Below the pieces are notes generated by a model that was not told the origin of the DNA, made no database searches, and saw nothing but the letters and a program-made list of their open reading frames with translations. DNA of 64,000 bases from Ischnura elegans (lineage: Eukaryota > Arthropoda > Insecta > Odonata > Coenagrionidae). Both the position numbers and the translations under genes were made by a program. Positions 21,149-32,187 of this stretch are shown here, one piece after another. The DNA lies in NCBI RefSeq assembly GCF_921293095.1, contig NC_060250.1, forward strand, positions 115,082,629-115,146,628. The letters are read 5' to 3'. Every line of letters starts with the position of its first letter. The stretch's first letter is position 1.

Positions 21149-22616
21149 ATGGCTTTTATCATACAGTGGAACTGTAATGGCTTTTACCGACACAGGGAGG
21201 AGCTTACAATTTTAATTCGTGATTTTAACCCTAGTTGTGTTTGTCTCCAAGAGACGCATTTTAAAGCTACAGATTAAGGAATTTTAAAGGGTTTTAATGT
21301 TTTTAGACACGACGACATTAGTGGTCAAAGAGCCTAAGGTGGAGTGGCAATTGCTATTCGGGAGACCCTTAAACCTCCCAATTACACTTGACCACTCCAT
21401 TTCAAGCAGTAGCGGTGACAATCCATGCTCCGGAGACCATAACGTTAAGCAACGTTTACCTACCGGAGGGTGCGCCGGTCACGCGGTGCAACTTGGAGAA
21501 CCTTACCCGCCAACTACCTAAGCCCTTTATATTGCTTGGAGATTTTAACGCGCATGACGCCTTGTGGGGTAGCACAAGGACCCAGCAAAACCGGCGAGGA
21601 AGAATTTTATCTAATTTTATTATAGATTCTGACCTTATTTTATTGAACAGCGACGAAAAGACACGTTTTAACAGTTTTAATGGTGAGTACTCCTCCATAG
21701 ACCTTTGTATTTTATCAAGCAGTCTTATAACGAAGACTAGCGTGGCCGTGCACGACGACCTACGTGGGAGCGATCACTTCCCGCTTTTAATTACAAAAGA
21801 CCACTGTGTTAATGAAAATTTTAATCGACCGGTTACCTGGCTTCCCCGTAAAGCCGACTGGGACCTTTTTAAAGAATGTTTTAAATACTCACACGATAAT
21901 CATCGGGACGCTGTACAAAACATCGAGCTCTTAACTTCGGCCATCATAGAAGCTGCAAATGTTAGTGTACCGCGATCTCGAGGTAAGGCAAAACGACCAC
22001 GGGTACCATGGTGGAACGATGAATGTGCCAGAGCTATTAGTATTCGTAAGAAGGCTCTTCGAATATTTAATAAGTACCCCACAGCAACAAACTTGGCCTC
22101 TTTCCGCCGCCTGCGATCCAAAGCTCGTCGTGTGGTGAAAGAGGCTAAAAGGATCTCATGGATGGAATTTATTGCAAGTGTTAACTATAAAACGCCACTT
22201 GCGCAGGTATGGCGCAAGGTCAAATCCATTTTAGCTTCGGGACAGCATAACAACGTGTCCTACTTGAAAGTTGACGGCAATTTATTGACAACAGCGCCCG
22301 CCATTTCGGAAGCTTTTGGGAAGGTCCTAGCCAACACAAGCAGCGATGATAATTTTCACGGCTCCTTTCTCCACCGTAAACGTCAACACGAAACCTCTCG
22401 CCTTTCTTTCTTAGGAGGTGATACAGATGCTCCGTACAACGACCCGTTCACCCTGTGGGAACTCACCTCCGCCATCGAAGAGACCAGGAACACCTCGCCA
22501 GGGTTGGACGAGGTACATAATATTCCGGAAAAGGCATTGGACGAAGTTCTGCTCACTTTTAACCAACTTTGGGTTGATAGGGATTTTCCATCGTCATGGC
22601 GGGAGTCAATAGTTTT
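21149..22616 (+). pseudogene. LINE #3 ORF2: endonuclease and pre-RT region, 3' truncated
   Basis: ORF2 starts at ATG 21149 (MAFIIQWNCNGFYRHREEL) and has CLQETHF, but in-frame stops follow near 21275 and 21335. From 21388 an open frame continues with NVYLPEGAPV, LLGDFNAHDALWGS, FNGEYSSIDLC, SDHFPLL and PWWNDECARAI. It goes on to the start of the RT fold (SPGLDEVHNIPEKALDEVLL, WRESIV) and then breaks at 22616. The catalytic RT palm and RNase H are absent. The remaining frame to 22683 is unrelated sequence. Confidence 0.85.
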
Positions 22617-22999
22617 CATTGCATTTTATCTATACTTGACAATCCCTAGTCAGTTCTGGGTTTGGTTGCTAGATATTCGTTGACGCAATGTAAGGAAAAG
22701 CAAGCTATTCTGATAAATTTTGTAAAAATTATTCGGGACATCTTTTGTGAAGTTATTTCCTTATATATATTATCCAGGAATTTATAGTGACCAAGTCAAA
22801 AGTATTCTGGAAAGAAAAAACAGGCCTGGTTCTAGTTCTGACCAAATATTTCCCCCCCATATGATCAATAATATCTACTTCAAAGTTTATCTCATTACAA
22901 CACCTTACAGTTTCGGGCGATTTGTTAGAGTTGTTACTAATGTCAATATGAGGGCGAAGAGATCATAGAACAAGAACACATTTTTTTCTGTTTGCCGTG

Positions 23000-23863
23000 A
23001 TGAACAGTAAGTGTTACGTCACTATTTTTGTTCAATTTAGTTGATTACAACTCTTCCCGAGAAACTTTTATTTCACCAGGTATTTCCTTTCTTCCCTTAT
23101 TTACGGTTCCCGAAAGGCAAGTACCCATTTGTTTCGAGTAGAGCTAGCAAAAGTGATGTGAAACAAATGCCAGTGGTTACATTCCTGCCCTTGCTCATGT
23201 AGGGTTGCATACGTTTCAATACAACATGATCTGAAACGCGATCGTCAGCTTGACGAGAGCCGTCCTTGACGCCTCTGGCCAATCTGGAAGTTAATGGAAT
23301 CAGTTTACCAAATACATACTGTCTTTATATACTGCAAACCAGTATTTATGCCCATACTTATCAGGATTTGGTGCCATGAATTGCTTGAATGGACATCTAG
23401 CTTTGCTTAGAAACAGCTGTTCGTCAATGGTTATGTTAGGCTGAGGTTATGATTCCTCAGCATGGCCATCTCCTTCTTAGGATCTTGAAGAAGGAGTTGA
23501 AGTCGCCTTGAAGTCTACCCAGCGCTCCTTCCACGTCGGCACACCATGTCACGACCACGCACAATTTCTTTTCTGTCCGATAACCAGTGCAGATCCAGTA
23601 ACTCAATTATATGTATATGCGTATTGTAAAATAAATATGTGTATCTTTCGTGATTAAATTACTAAACTGTAATATAAAAAGTACTGAAACTGATCGTGCT
23701 CACTGTTTTAATCATTTTTGGATTATCTAAATTGCACCTCCTGTGCAACCCAATCGTTGTCCGTCTCAAGATCTGCATCAGACCCTTTCTCCGACACGTC
23801 TCCAGAAATATCGTTTAGTATTACAATACTTTGCTCCGTCGTAACACGTCTATGCAGTGCCAT
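23000..23863 (-). pseudogene. piggyBac-type transposase, decayed
   Basis: On the minus strand an acidic N-terminal piece (23863-23723, VILNDISGDVSEKGSDAD) is followed by a piggyBac catalytic-domain piece around 23450-23280: ITIDEQLFLSKARCPF, then FMAPNPDKYGHKYWFAVYK. The frame 23282-23097 continues with GVKDGSRQADDRVS and KGRNVTTGICFTSLLLA, the segment where the second catalytic Asp (usually in NVTTDNFFTS) would be. Here the Asp is replaced by Gly, so the protein would be inactive even without the stops. Limits are approximate. Confidence 0.75.
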
Positions 23864-24178
23864 TATCAAGACAGAACTGCCGAAGCAAGTCAAGCAGCAG
23901 GTCGCGACACACAAACGACCCAGTCCGCCAAACACGCGCGCGAGCCAGGCAGCCGAACACAGAGGCTCGGCAGCAGCTAACTGCATTGTCGCGCGCGTCA
24001 CTTCACTGCAATGTTTCAGGGCAAATAAGTGTACCGCGGTAAAAAAAACTAGCTGGTTTCAAGGCGAATCATTTGAAAAAGGCAGCGGAATATACTTACC
24101 TTACGAGCTACTAAACTTTTGAAATAAGTAGTATACAGCCTATGCTCATTGAAATTATGTAAAACAAACAATCATGAA

Positions 24179-24225
24179 GGTAATATACTATACTAAAATA
24201 TACTATACTATACTATACCTAAAGG
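24179..24225. repeat. TATAC short tandem repeat
   Basis: An imperfect (TATAC)n run lies within the second piggyBac. It has no apparent coding or regulatory role. Confidence 0.6.
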
Positions 24226-24545
24226 TACTACACATGAAGATAATGTACTAAACTGTACTAATTTGACAAATAATTATCAAGCCGCATCCCACGAGAGACC
24301 TAAACCGAAGAAAGAAATGATATTATATACTGGGTGTCAAAATGACACTCTCCGGCATTCAAGGTAAATTTGAATTTTTGAGACGAAAAAAATTAGGGGG
24401 GGTATCCCTTTTACTGTCGTTTTGTTAAGATCTAAAAATGAATAAAAGTCACGAAAGATTTTTTTCTAGAACTCTCTAAGGGCCAACTCCGTAAAAAATG
24501 TACGCGTAGGGTGTCAAAATGACACCCTTCGGCATTCTAGTGTTA

Positions 24546-27500
24546 ACTCCTTTAACGGAGAATATTCCTCCATTGATTTGTGCTTATGCACGAGCAGCAT
24601 TTTTTGTCCATACGGATCTCAGTGGTAGTGACCAATTCCCGATTTTAATCAAATCTGAGGAGATTAACAATACGATTTTTATCCGCGAGGGCAACTGGAT
24701 TGTCCACAAAGCCGACTGGTCTGTTTTTAAAAATTCTTTTAATTTCACGTACGATGCTCTTCGGGGCGGAACAAAGAACGTTGAGGTGGTAACCGCTAGC
24801 ATAGTGGACGCAGCGAAACGTAGTGTCCCCTTATCTAAGGGCGCAGTCCGTCGACCAGCGGTACCATGGTGGAATGAGGAATGCGCCGAAGCTATTAAGA
24901 AACGTAAACGTGCCCTCCGTATTTTTAATAAGTTTCCAACTGCCTCTAATCTTGCCTCATTTCGACGACTCAGAGCAAAGGCTCGACTAATTATAAAGGA
25001 GTCAAAGAAGGCCTCCTGGATAAATTATGTATCCTCCATCAACAACAGGACTCCACTAACTCAGGTCTGGAACAAGGTGAGGGCTATATCGGGAGCACGG
25101 CATGTTCACGGCGTTTCGTGCCTTGTATTTCAAGGTGTGACATTTCACACACCGAAGGCGATATGCGACGTTCTCGGGGAAGCGTTTGCCAAGACCAGCA
25201 GCGACGAGAACTACTCAGCAACCTTCCTGTCTATAAGGGAACGCTCCCCACACTTGAACTTCACCGAATCGCACGCAGCAGCCGGATACAATGATCTTTT
25301 TTCCTTATGGGAACTGAAGTCCGCCATAGCGGATTCCAAAGACACCGCGCCAGGAGTGGACGGTGTCCTAAACATATTTCTTCGGAATATACCGGAGAAC
25401 GCGATGATGGATATTATCCATACCCTCAATCAAATTTGGGTTGAGGGAAGTTTCCCTACAGCGTGGCGGGAATCCCTAGTTGTCCCTATCCCCAAACAAG
25501 GAAAGGATAAAACAGACCCAAATAATTATAGGCCAATATCCTTGACCAGTTGTCTATGCAAGACCATGGAAAGAATGGTGAACCGTCGGCTCGTTTGGTG
25601 GTTGGAGCGTCGGAACCTTCTTTCCAATATCCAGTGCGGTTTCAGGCGAGGTAGATCCACCACAGAGCACCTCGTGAGAACCGAAAATTTTATCCAGGAG
25701 GCTTTCCGTCTGGGCCAGCATGTCATAGCCGTGTTCTTCGATCTGGAGAAGGCGTATGACCGAGTCTGGCGCCAGAAGATTCTGAATACGTTACACGAGT
25801 GGGGCCTAAGAGGAAATCTCCCAATTTTTATCAAAAATTTTTTAGCAGACCGTGTTTTTAAAGTAAGAATAGGTAATCATTTTTCCGGACCTTTTACACA
25901 ACATAATGGGGTACCACAAGGCTCTGTACTCAGCGTCACACTCTTCGCCATTGCGATAAATGACGTTACAGAATGCGTCAGAACACCAGTGATGGGCTCC
26001 TTATTCGTGGACGACTTGGCCATTTTCTGTTGATCATCCACAATTGCCAGTGCCGCACGGGTCATCCAGCTGACCCTTAACAGACTTGGGGAATGGTCGA
26101 ATCGAAGTGGATTTCGTTTTTCCGTTGAAAAAACGAAATGTGTCCACTTCCATCGTAAGCGGGCACAAGTTCCTCCACCAGAACTTCGCCTGAGCGGCCG
26201 AATTCTACCTTATACGGATTCAGCCCGCTTTCTGGGTTTAATTTTTGACCGCCGCCTTTTTGGCGTGAGCACATTGAGTTTTTAAAAAACAAATTTTTGA
26301 AAGTTTTAAATATCCTGCAATATCTATGTAATTACTCGTGGGGTGCCGATCGCTCCACGATGCTTTTATTGTATAGAGCATTGGTGCGCTCGAAATTAGA
26401 CTGGATGTTTTGTCTACTCCTCTGCCCGTGAAAGCTATTTGAGACCTTTGAACACGGTTTACAATGCGGGGCTTCGATTGGCAACTGGAGCTTTCAGGAC
26501 TTCTCCGGTCTTGAGTGTTTACTCAGATTCTGGGGAGCCCCCGTTGACTGCACGCCGAAACATCCTTATGTGCAACTATGTTGCTAAAATTCTAACAATG
26601 AGAGGGCACCCTAGTTTTAATATTATTTTTAACCCACGCTTTATAAATATTTTTAACAGGCGGCCTAGGGCAACTAGACCCCTAAGTATTACTTTTAATA
26701 ATTTTATCCTGGACAGTGAGTTTATACTCCCAGAAGTGTACCCCATTGGGAATTCGGAAAATGCACCTTGGCAGGTACCTTTTCCACAAGTCAGCTTTGT
26801 CCTCCACAAAAATCAAAAATCTTTGACAACTGTCGCGGAATACCAGCATAGCTTCAAGGAAGTAATGCACCGCCACCCCGACTTCATTCCTGTTTACACG
26901 GACGGATCGAAGTCGGAGCGTGCGTGCGGGTGTGCAGTGATCTCGTCTCACCATGGAACCCTCAAGGCCAAGCTCAGTCCGCTGTGTAGCGGCTATACGG
27001 CAGAACTGTTCGCCATAAAGATGGCTCTGGATGGTATTAAGTGTAGCAACGCGTCCTTTATGGTCTGCAGCGACTCCATGAGCGCCCTGCAGTCCATTTC
27101 CAGTTTTTCTTCCAGTCACCCAATCGTCCAGGAAATTCAAAATAGACTACTTTCCCTTGCTCGGAAAAAAGTGAAAATCCGTTTTCTGTGGGTTCCTGGA
27201 CATGTGGGTATTGCTGGAAATGAGAAGGCCGACTCGGCCGCGAAGGCAGCCAGCGAGGACGACGTTGCTGATTCTGTGCTGGTACCATATGAATATTTGA
27301 AGGCGACCACAAAAAAGATGAAAGAAACTTGGCGTGCCTTAGAAAAGTGGAAAGAGACTTGGCGCTCTCTTACCGGAAATAAACTGCGCGCAATCAAGCC
27401 GGTAATCTCAGCGTGGCCCACGTCTGTCAGGAGGAATCGCAGGGAGGAGGTCGCAATCGCACGATTGAGAATTGGGCACTGCGCTCTGACCCACTCGTAC

Positions 27501-27706
27501 CTCTTCACCGAAGAGAGGGTTCCACCCCTATGTGATGTTTGCGACTCTCCCATTACTGTGAGACATCTCCTGACAGAATGTGAGAAATACCGCTCTGTGC
27601 GCCATCGGCTGAACATCGGAGGAGACCTAGGGCACATACGACCCTGATAGTGTCAGCCGAGTGATAAAGTTTTTAATAGAGACCGGTATAATTAACAGTG
27701 TTTAAA
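24546..27706 (+). pseudogene. LINE #4 ORF2: endonuclease end, RT, RNase H; stop and frameshifts
   Basis: The frame 24519-26033 carries SDQFPIL (endonuclease end), PWWNEECAEAI, APGVDGVLN, YRPISLTSCL, FFDLEKAYDRVW, NGVPQGSVLS and FVDDLAIFC, so RT motifs A, B and C are intact. It stops at TGA 26031-26033, right after motif C. The downstream thumb continues in the same phase and then shifts near 26270. A second open frame (26439-27647) covers the end of RT and RNase H (YTDGSKSERACG, AELFAIKMAL, CSDSMSALQ, WVPGHVGIAGNEKAD) and the CX2CX8HX4C finger. The last residues (VIKFLIETGIINSV) are in another frame ending near 27706. Confidence 0.87.
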
Positions 27707-27860
27707 TTCTAACCTTTTTATAATTTGACAACCCCTTTTATTTCAAAACTTAAATGAATGTTTTTTTATGCATCTTTTAAAATTTTTGTTTTTATAGATT
27801 GTCTGTGGTGCAAATGACCTTAGTTGTCGAGGCACCCTAAACACAAATACTACTACTACT
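24546..27860 (+). mobile_element. LINE copy #4 (same family), 5' truncated
   Basis: The sequence begins at the FNGEYSSIDLC segment of the endonuclease, next to the TTAA of the second piggyBac. It continues through RT and RNase H to the family 3' end, with GGTGCAAATGACC, GTCGAGGCACCC and (TAC)n at 27808-27860. LINE #5 follows on the tail without a gap. One in-frame stop and several frameshifts are present. Confidence 0.87.
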
Positions 27861-29375
27861 GGCGTGAACACACAAAAGACTTGCGGGAAAGATGTCTGAA
27901 GATTTTAAATATTTTACGGTTTTTAACTGGAACGACTTGGGGAGCGGATCGCTCCTCAATGATTTTACTGTACCGCGCACTAGTTCGCTCCAGATTAGAT
28001 TACGGGTCCATAGTCTATTCGTCCGGACGTGACTCCTACCTGAAACCACTATCAACCGTACACCATGCTGGCCTGCGCTTGGCAACTGGGGCTTTCAGGA
28101 CGTCACCCATCCTGAGTTTGTGTGCTGAAGCTGGAGAACCACCTCTCGAAACGCGACGGAAGTTTCTAATGTGCAACTACGCTGCAAAAATTTTCGCGAC
28201 GAGAAATCACCCAGCGCATAATGTCATTTTCAAACCACGAATTATCACTACACCAGTAAACGTACGGCTAAGAAACTTTTTAGACGAATGTCCGTTCAAC
28301 GTTCCCGTATTATTCCCCGCTACTACTTCTTGACTACCTCCATGGGAGAAGACGAGACCGTTATGCGATACGCAACTCCACAGAGGTCTCAAGAGTTCCA
28401 CCTCGGCCGCCGAGTTCAAGCAGCTCTTCAACGAATTCTTAGCCCTCAACCCAGAGTTAATTCCCGTGTACACGGACGGGTCGAAAATTGATTCGGCGTG
28501 TGTGTGTGTGCCGTGGTCTCAAATCACCACGGTGTCATCAAGCGGAAGCTCAGCCCTCTGTGCGGTATTTTCACGGCTGAATTGATTGCTCTGTGGATGG
28601 CCCTTCAGGGAATCCATCAAAATGACACACCTTATGTCATCTGCACTGACTCAATGAGCTCTCTGCAGACCATACTCCGTTTCTCTCCGTCGCATCCCAT
28701 TGCAAACGAAATTCATGTTGCCCTCCACTCCCTCCAATGAGGGGTGCGAAAATCAGTTTCATGTGGATACCAGGGCATATGGGAATACGCGGAAACGAAA
28801 CGGCAGACAGAGCGGCGAAAGAAGCTCTATCCGATATAGAACGCAATACACTGCCAGTACCTGCAGGTGATCTCCAGGTAGCGTGGAAGAGAATCGTCCC
28901 AAATCAGTGGAAAGAACGCTGGTGTTCCCAAACGGGGAACAAACTCCGTAGCGTGAAACCTGACGTGTCAGAGTGGGCCTCTTCGGTCAGGAATACTCGG
29001 AGAGAGGAGGTAGTCATCACACGACTGAGGATAGGGCACTGCGCCATGACTCACTCCTATCTATTTACAGAAGAGAAAATCCCGCCTCATTGTGAGGAAT
29101 GTGACTCTATAATCAGTGTGAGACATATCCTGACGGAATGTGACCTATATCGGGTATTGCGATATAGGATGAACCTTGTTGGAGGACTAAACGACATGCT
29201 TCGTGACGACCGTGAACGTCTTAGTCGGGTAATAAAATTTCTGAAAACTATTGGTCTGCTGAATGAAATAAACTTCGTTACACAATTTGTATTCACGCAC
29301 ACCTTTCTCACCTATTATTTTATATTCCGAGGAAATAAATATCCAGATTCCTTCAGGTTAAGGTTTATGACGTGA
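27861..29375 (+). pseudogene. LINE #5 ORF2: RT thumb and RNase H, frameshifted
   Basis: The frame 27824-28333 covers the thumb (WGADRSSMILLYRALVRSRL, LRLATGAFRTSP) and loses phase near 28300. RNase H starts in the next frame (VYTDGSK near 28468) and shifts again by 28498 (CAVVSNHHG, AELIALWMALQ, CTDSMSSLQ). A TGA at 28738 separates it from the overlapping frame 28737-29375, with FMWIPGHMGIRGNETADRAAKEA and the finger CEECDSIISVRHILTEC. Residues after LLNEINF are probably read-through into the 3' UTR. Confidence 0.85.
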
Positions 29376-29468
29376 TCCTCTCAAAATGAATTTTTACGAA
29401 TGGAAAGATGCGGTGCAAAATGACCTAAGATGTCGACGCACCCTAAAAACAATAACTAACTAACTAAC
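27861..29468 (+). mobile_element. LINE copy #5 (same family), 5' truncated
   Basis: It begins in the RT thumb (WREHTKDLRERCLK) directly on the (TAC)n tail of copy #4. It ends with GGTGCAAAATGACC, TGTCGACGCACCC and a (TAAC)n tail at 29412-29468, a tail different from the (TAC)n of the other copies. It lies between copy #4 and a genomic block shared with 46.7 kb. Confidence 0.88.
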
Positions 29469-29470
29469 GG

Positions 29471-29764
29471 CTGTCGCCCACCATGACGTGATGGAAGAGA
29501 ATCGGCCTATTCATAGCTGCACGAAACTATCACATCGGTGAAAGTAAGCCAAGTGATCATTTGGACTCAAAAGAGTGTTGGGTCGCTCACGAACGACCCG
29601 CTCAAACAGAGCGATTCGTGGAGCGAAACAAAAGATATTTGAATCATTGAGCAAGAAAAGTGGAGCAGAATTATCAATCATACGTGTACTATTGAGAATT
29701 AATAAATGGATATCGTGATTGATTTTAGTCAGTCAGAAGTGCAAAGGATAATCTTAGGGATCGC
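29471..29764. repeat. Duplicated genomic block B, copy 1
   Basis: This sequence, GCTGTCGCCCACCATGACG to CTTAGGGATCGC, recurs at 46731-47012 in the same orientation with small differences. In both places the same 5'-truncated LINE fragment follows at the same base, so the truncated insertion predates the duplication. No gene is seen. Confidence 0.85.
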
Positions 29765-30347
29765 AGTATGCTGTATCGAGCATTAGTACGCTCAAGGCTA
29801 GACCAAGGATCGATTGTGTACTCATCCGCCCGTGAGACCTACATGAGACCGCCCTCGACGGTTCGTAATACTGGACTGCGTTAAGCAACCAATACCTTCA
29901 GGACCTCTCCTGTCTTGAGCATTTACGTCGGTACAGGAGAGCCTCCCTTAGCCTTATCGTAGGGAGATGTTAATGTGGAATGGCGCCACAGAAATTTTTT
30001 CTGCGCCGAACCACCCCTGTTTTAACATTCTTGCTCACCCACTGCATTGTGACATTTTCAAATGAAAGATAAGATCCACTTAACCTCTAAGTGTTCGCTT
30101 TAGAAATCTAATCGCAGAACGCAATTTTACCTTGCCCGCCACGTACCCCACGGGGTACAGTAACGTTCCGCCGTGGTTTATTTCCCGGCCAGCTTTGAGA
30201 CTTGGTCTTACTCGTTGCTCTAAATCTACTACTATGCCGGGAGAATACAAACGACTATTCAAGGAGTTCCGCGCTGTAAACTCCGAAATTACGTCCGTAT
30301 ACACTGACGGTTCCAAATCGGATACCGCCTGTGGGTGCGCTGTGGTA
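29765..30347 (+). pseudogene. LINE #6 ORF2 left piece: RT thumb and start of RNase H
   Basis: Translation gives MLYRALVRSRLDQGSIVYSS and then several stops and shifts. Frame 30132-30368 regains the family sequence (VYTDGSKSDTACGCAVV), and the last residues before TAG come from the Polinton inverted repeat. The break is exactly at GTGGTA (30342-30347). Confidence 0.8.
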
Positions 30348-30840
30348 AGTAGTAAGCTAGGGCACTGAGGAATGGTCCCCCTCACCCTTTTCCCCACCCC
30401 TCCCCCTCATCCCCACCCCTCCCCCTCCCCCCACCCTACCCCCCCCCCTCCCCTACCCCTCCCCTCACCCCTTCCCCTCCCCCCACCCCTCCCCCTGGGG
30501 CACTGGGGAATGGTCCCCCTCCCCCGGGGGCACTGAGGAATGGACCCCCTCCCTCCCCCGAGGGCGCTGACGAATGGTCAGCAGGTAATATGGTAGAGTT
30601 GGGAGAGCCCCGGATAGTGGGTGGGGGAACCTAGCTCCTTGGCCGTTTCCCCCGCCTCTAAAAACATGGATTGCATTTCCTGGTCTTGGCGTTGTTCCCC
30701 GGGCGTCACATTTTCAGCGAATAATAATAATAATAACAACAATGAAAAAAATATATCCGAAGAATTTATTTGAACCTGCGACCTCATCCAGCTTAGCTAT
30801 TCACCCCTGCGTTAACCGATCTTGTCAGGGCTGGGCAATA
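30348..30840. repeat. Polinton left terminal inverted repeat
   Basis: The outer part is C-rich, with runs such as CCCCACCCCTCCCC. The inner part reads GACGAATGGTCAGCAGG and then down to GACAAGATCGGTTAACG in inverse orientation to the right end. The match ends near GGGCAATAC at about 30840. It contains an (AAT)n run near 30720. Confidence 0.9.
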
Positions 30841-31648
30841 CTTTAAGACGTCATACTCAAATGATAATGCAGAATTTGTAATGTTACTGGCTATTTCGTC
30901 CTTTCCATTTGAAATGAGAAAATGAAAAGGATCGTGATGATATGGATTGTAATTGCGGCAAGGAAAGTTAAATGAATGGTAGTAAGCTCAACAGCGGGCG
31001 TGTCAATTAAAGGCGATATAATATCTGTTGCCGTTTAGCTTAATGACAAAGTATGTCGAAAACGTAAACTCTTCTGATGAGCAGCTGTAAAGTTTTTACT
31101 CAATATTTGGGTAGAGGATGTTTGATGAGGTAGGTGAATGAAAGACTAGATGGAACAAATCCTTTTTAAATAACATTTATTTCATGTTCAATACAAATAA
31201 TTATCATGAGCATAGAAAGAAGTATATTTCACTCAGAGTAAATACATATATCCAGTACATATTTGACGTTAGAAAAGGGATGGAACATCAAAATATTTAA
31301 CTGAGGCTACCATAAATTACATAAGATTACACTCATGTATTAATATATTAAATACTCAATAATTGTAAAAAGGCTACTTAAGTAGTCACTCAATAACAAT
31401 TTCATTATTAAATAAGCGGCACTCCTGTATTATTTTTAAAGTGAGTTCTATAAATGCTATTTTAAACCTTTAACGAGAGCCACAGTCAAGCACCAAACTA
31501 GTAAAATTGCTCCTTTTAGTTACCATACTCTCAAAATAAATTTTCGTTAAGAAAAATTTTTACAATTTTTTGTTAAAGTGTAAATTCCAAAAGTTATTGA
31601 AAAATAAACGACAAATAATTAAACAAAAAAGTATCTGCATTGTTTCCA
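30841..31648. other. Polinton non-coding segment
   Basis: This is an AT-rich stretch of about 800 bp between the left inverted repeat and the 3' end of the polymerase gene. No ORF or conserved protein segment is recognised. If the lost late genes once lay at this end, no trace remains that I can see. Confidence 0.6.
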
Positions 31649-32038
31649 TTAAATAATTCGTGGATGCTTCGTTCTGTAGAAAGGAATACTCAAAGAACCT
31701 TTTTCGTTCGTTTCACTTTGTCGCTTTCGTTTGAAACCTAAAGGCAGAGTGTCAAAATTGTCTACTCTTCTCCGCTTCGTGTATACAGACTGATAAGTTT
31801 TTCTTTCCGCTTTAGACATCACCTGAAATGGTCTTTTGCGAAAAATTCTGCTTTCATAATGGATCACCACAGGTGGTGATTCATTAACAACCATTTCCTT
31901 CATGGTTTCAAAAGATATAAAAACCTCGTTTGAGGAGTTTATACTTAACCCTCTCGCCTTGCACACTGATTTCACTTCTCCTGCCGTGTCTTTTTTAATT
32001 TTTAAAGCATAATTTTTCGGACCTCCCGAATCTTCCAC
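31649..32038 (-). pseudogene. Polinton DNA polymerase B, C-terminal piece
   Basis: This 129-aa frame opens with SGGPKNYALKI. The family segment EFVSGGPKNYxY sits near the C-terminus of protein-primed polymerases, so this is the direct continuation of the main piece, which ends at AYIDEIVSS. Some 130 bases of rearranged DNA (32028-32163) lie between them. A basic tail (KRRRVDNFDTLPLGFKRKRQ) ends the protein. The ATG at the start of the frame is fortuitous. Confidence 0.8.
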
Positions 32039-32187
32039 AGTGCTCCATTTTGAAGTCAGGCGACGAAATGTACAAACTATTGCACTCCCCTCATGTTGAA
32101 GTGTCTTACCTTCTCGAGGTAAACGAGGAAACTGTTTATTACTGGCGCATATATTGACGAAACAATTTCGTCAATATATGCGCCAGA
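32028..32187. repeat. Snap-back palindrome plus inverted duplicate inside the polymerase gene
   Basis: Bases 32143-32187 are a perfect palindrome with 21-bp arms (CTGGCGCATATATTGACGAAA) around CAA. Bases 32028-32135 are an inverted copy of 32429-32536 of the same gene. The junction on the far side shares GAATCTTCC with both sites. Together they insert a non-homologous stretch between two conserved polymerase segments. Confidence 0.88.

Larger units (their letters stand above)
13630..22616 (+). mobile_element. LINE copy #3 (same family), truncated, interrupted by nested inserts
   Basis: The 5' end lies inside gag. Gag runs to 13908, is broken by a 6.5-kb insert (13909-20412), and resumes in the same frame at 20413-21088. 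The endonuclease and pre-RT region follow. The copy stops abruptly at 22616, just inside the RT (after WRESIV), where piggyBac-like DNA begins. A deletion or recombination must have removed its 3' half. Confidence 0.85.
22617..24545 (-). mobile_element. Second piggyBac-type element, left end missing
   Basis: The right end reads inward from TTAA (24542-24545) as CACTAGAATGCCGAAGGGTG. The start TTAAC-x-CTAGAA resembles known piggyBac termini. A palindrome, GGGTGTCAAAATGACACCC (about 24509-24527), lies just inside, with a near copy at 24334-24352. The minus-strand interior has a recognisable transposase. No matching left end or TTAA is found at the junction with LINE #3, so that end has been deleted. 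Confidence 0.7.
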
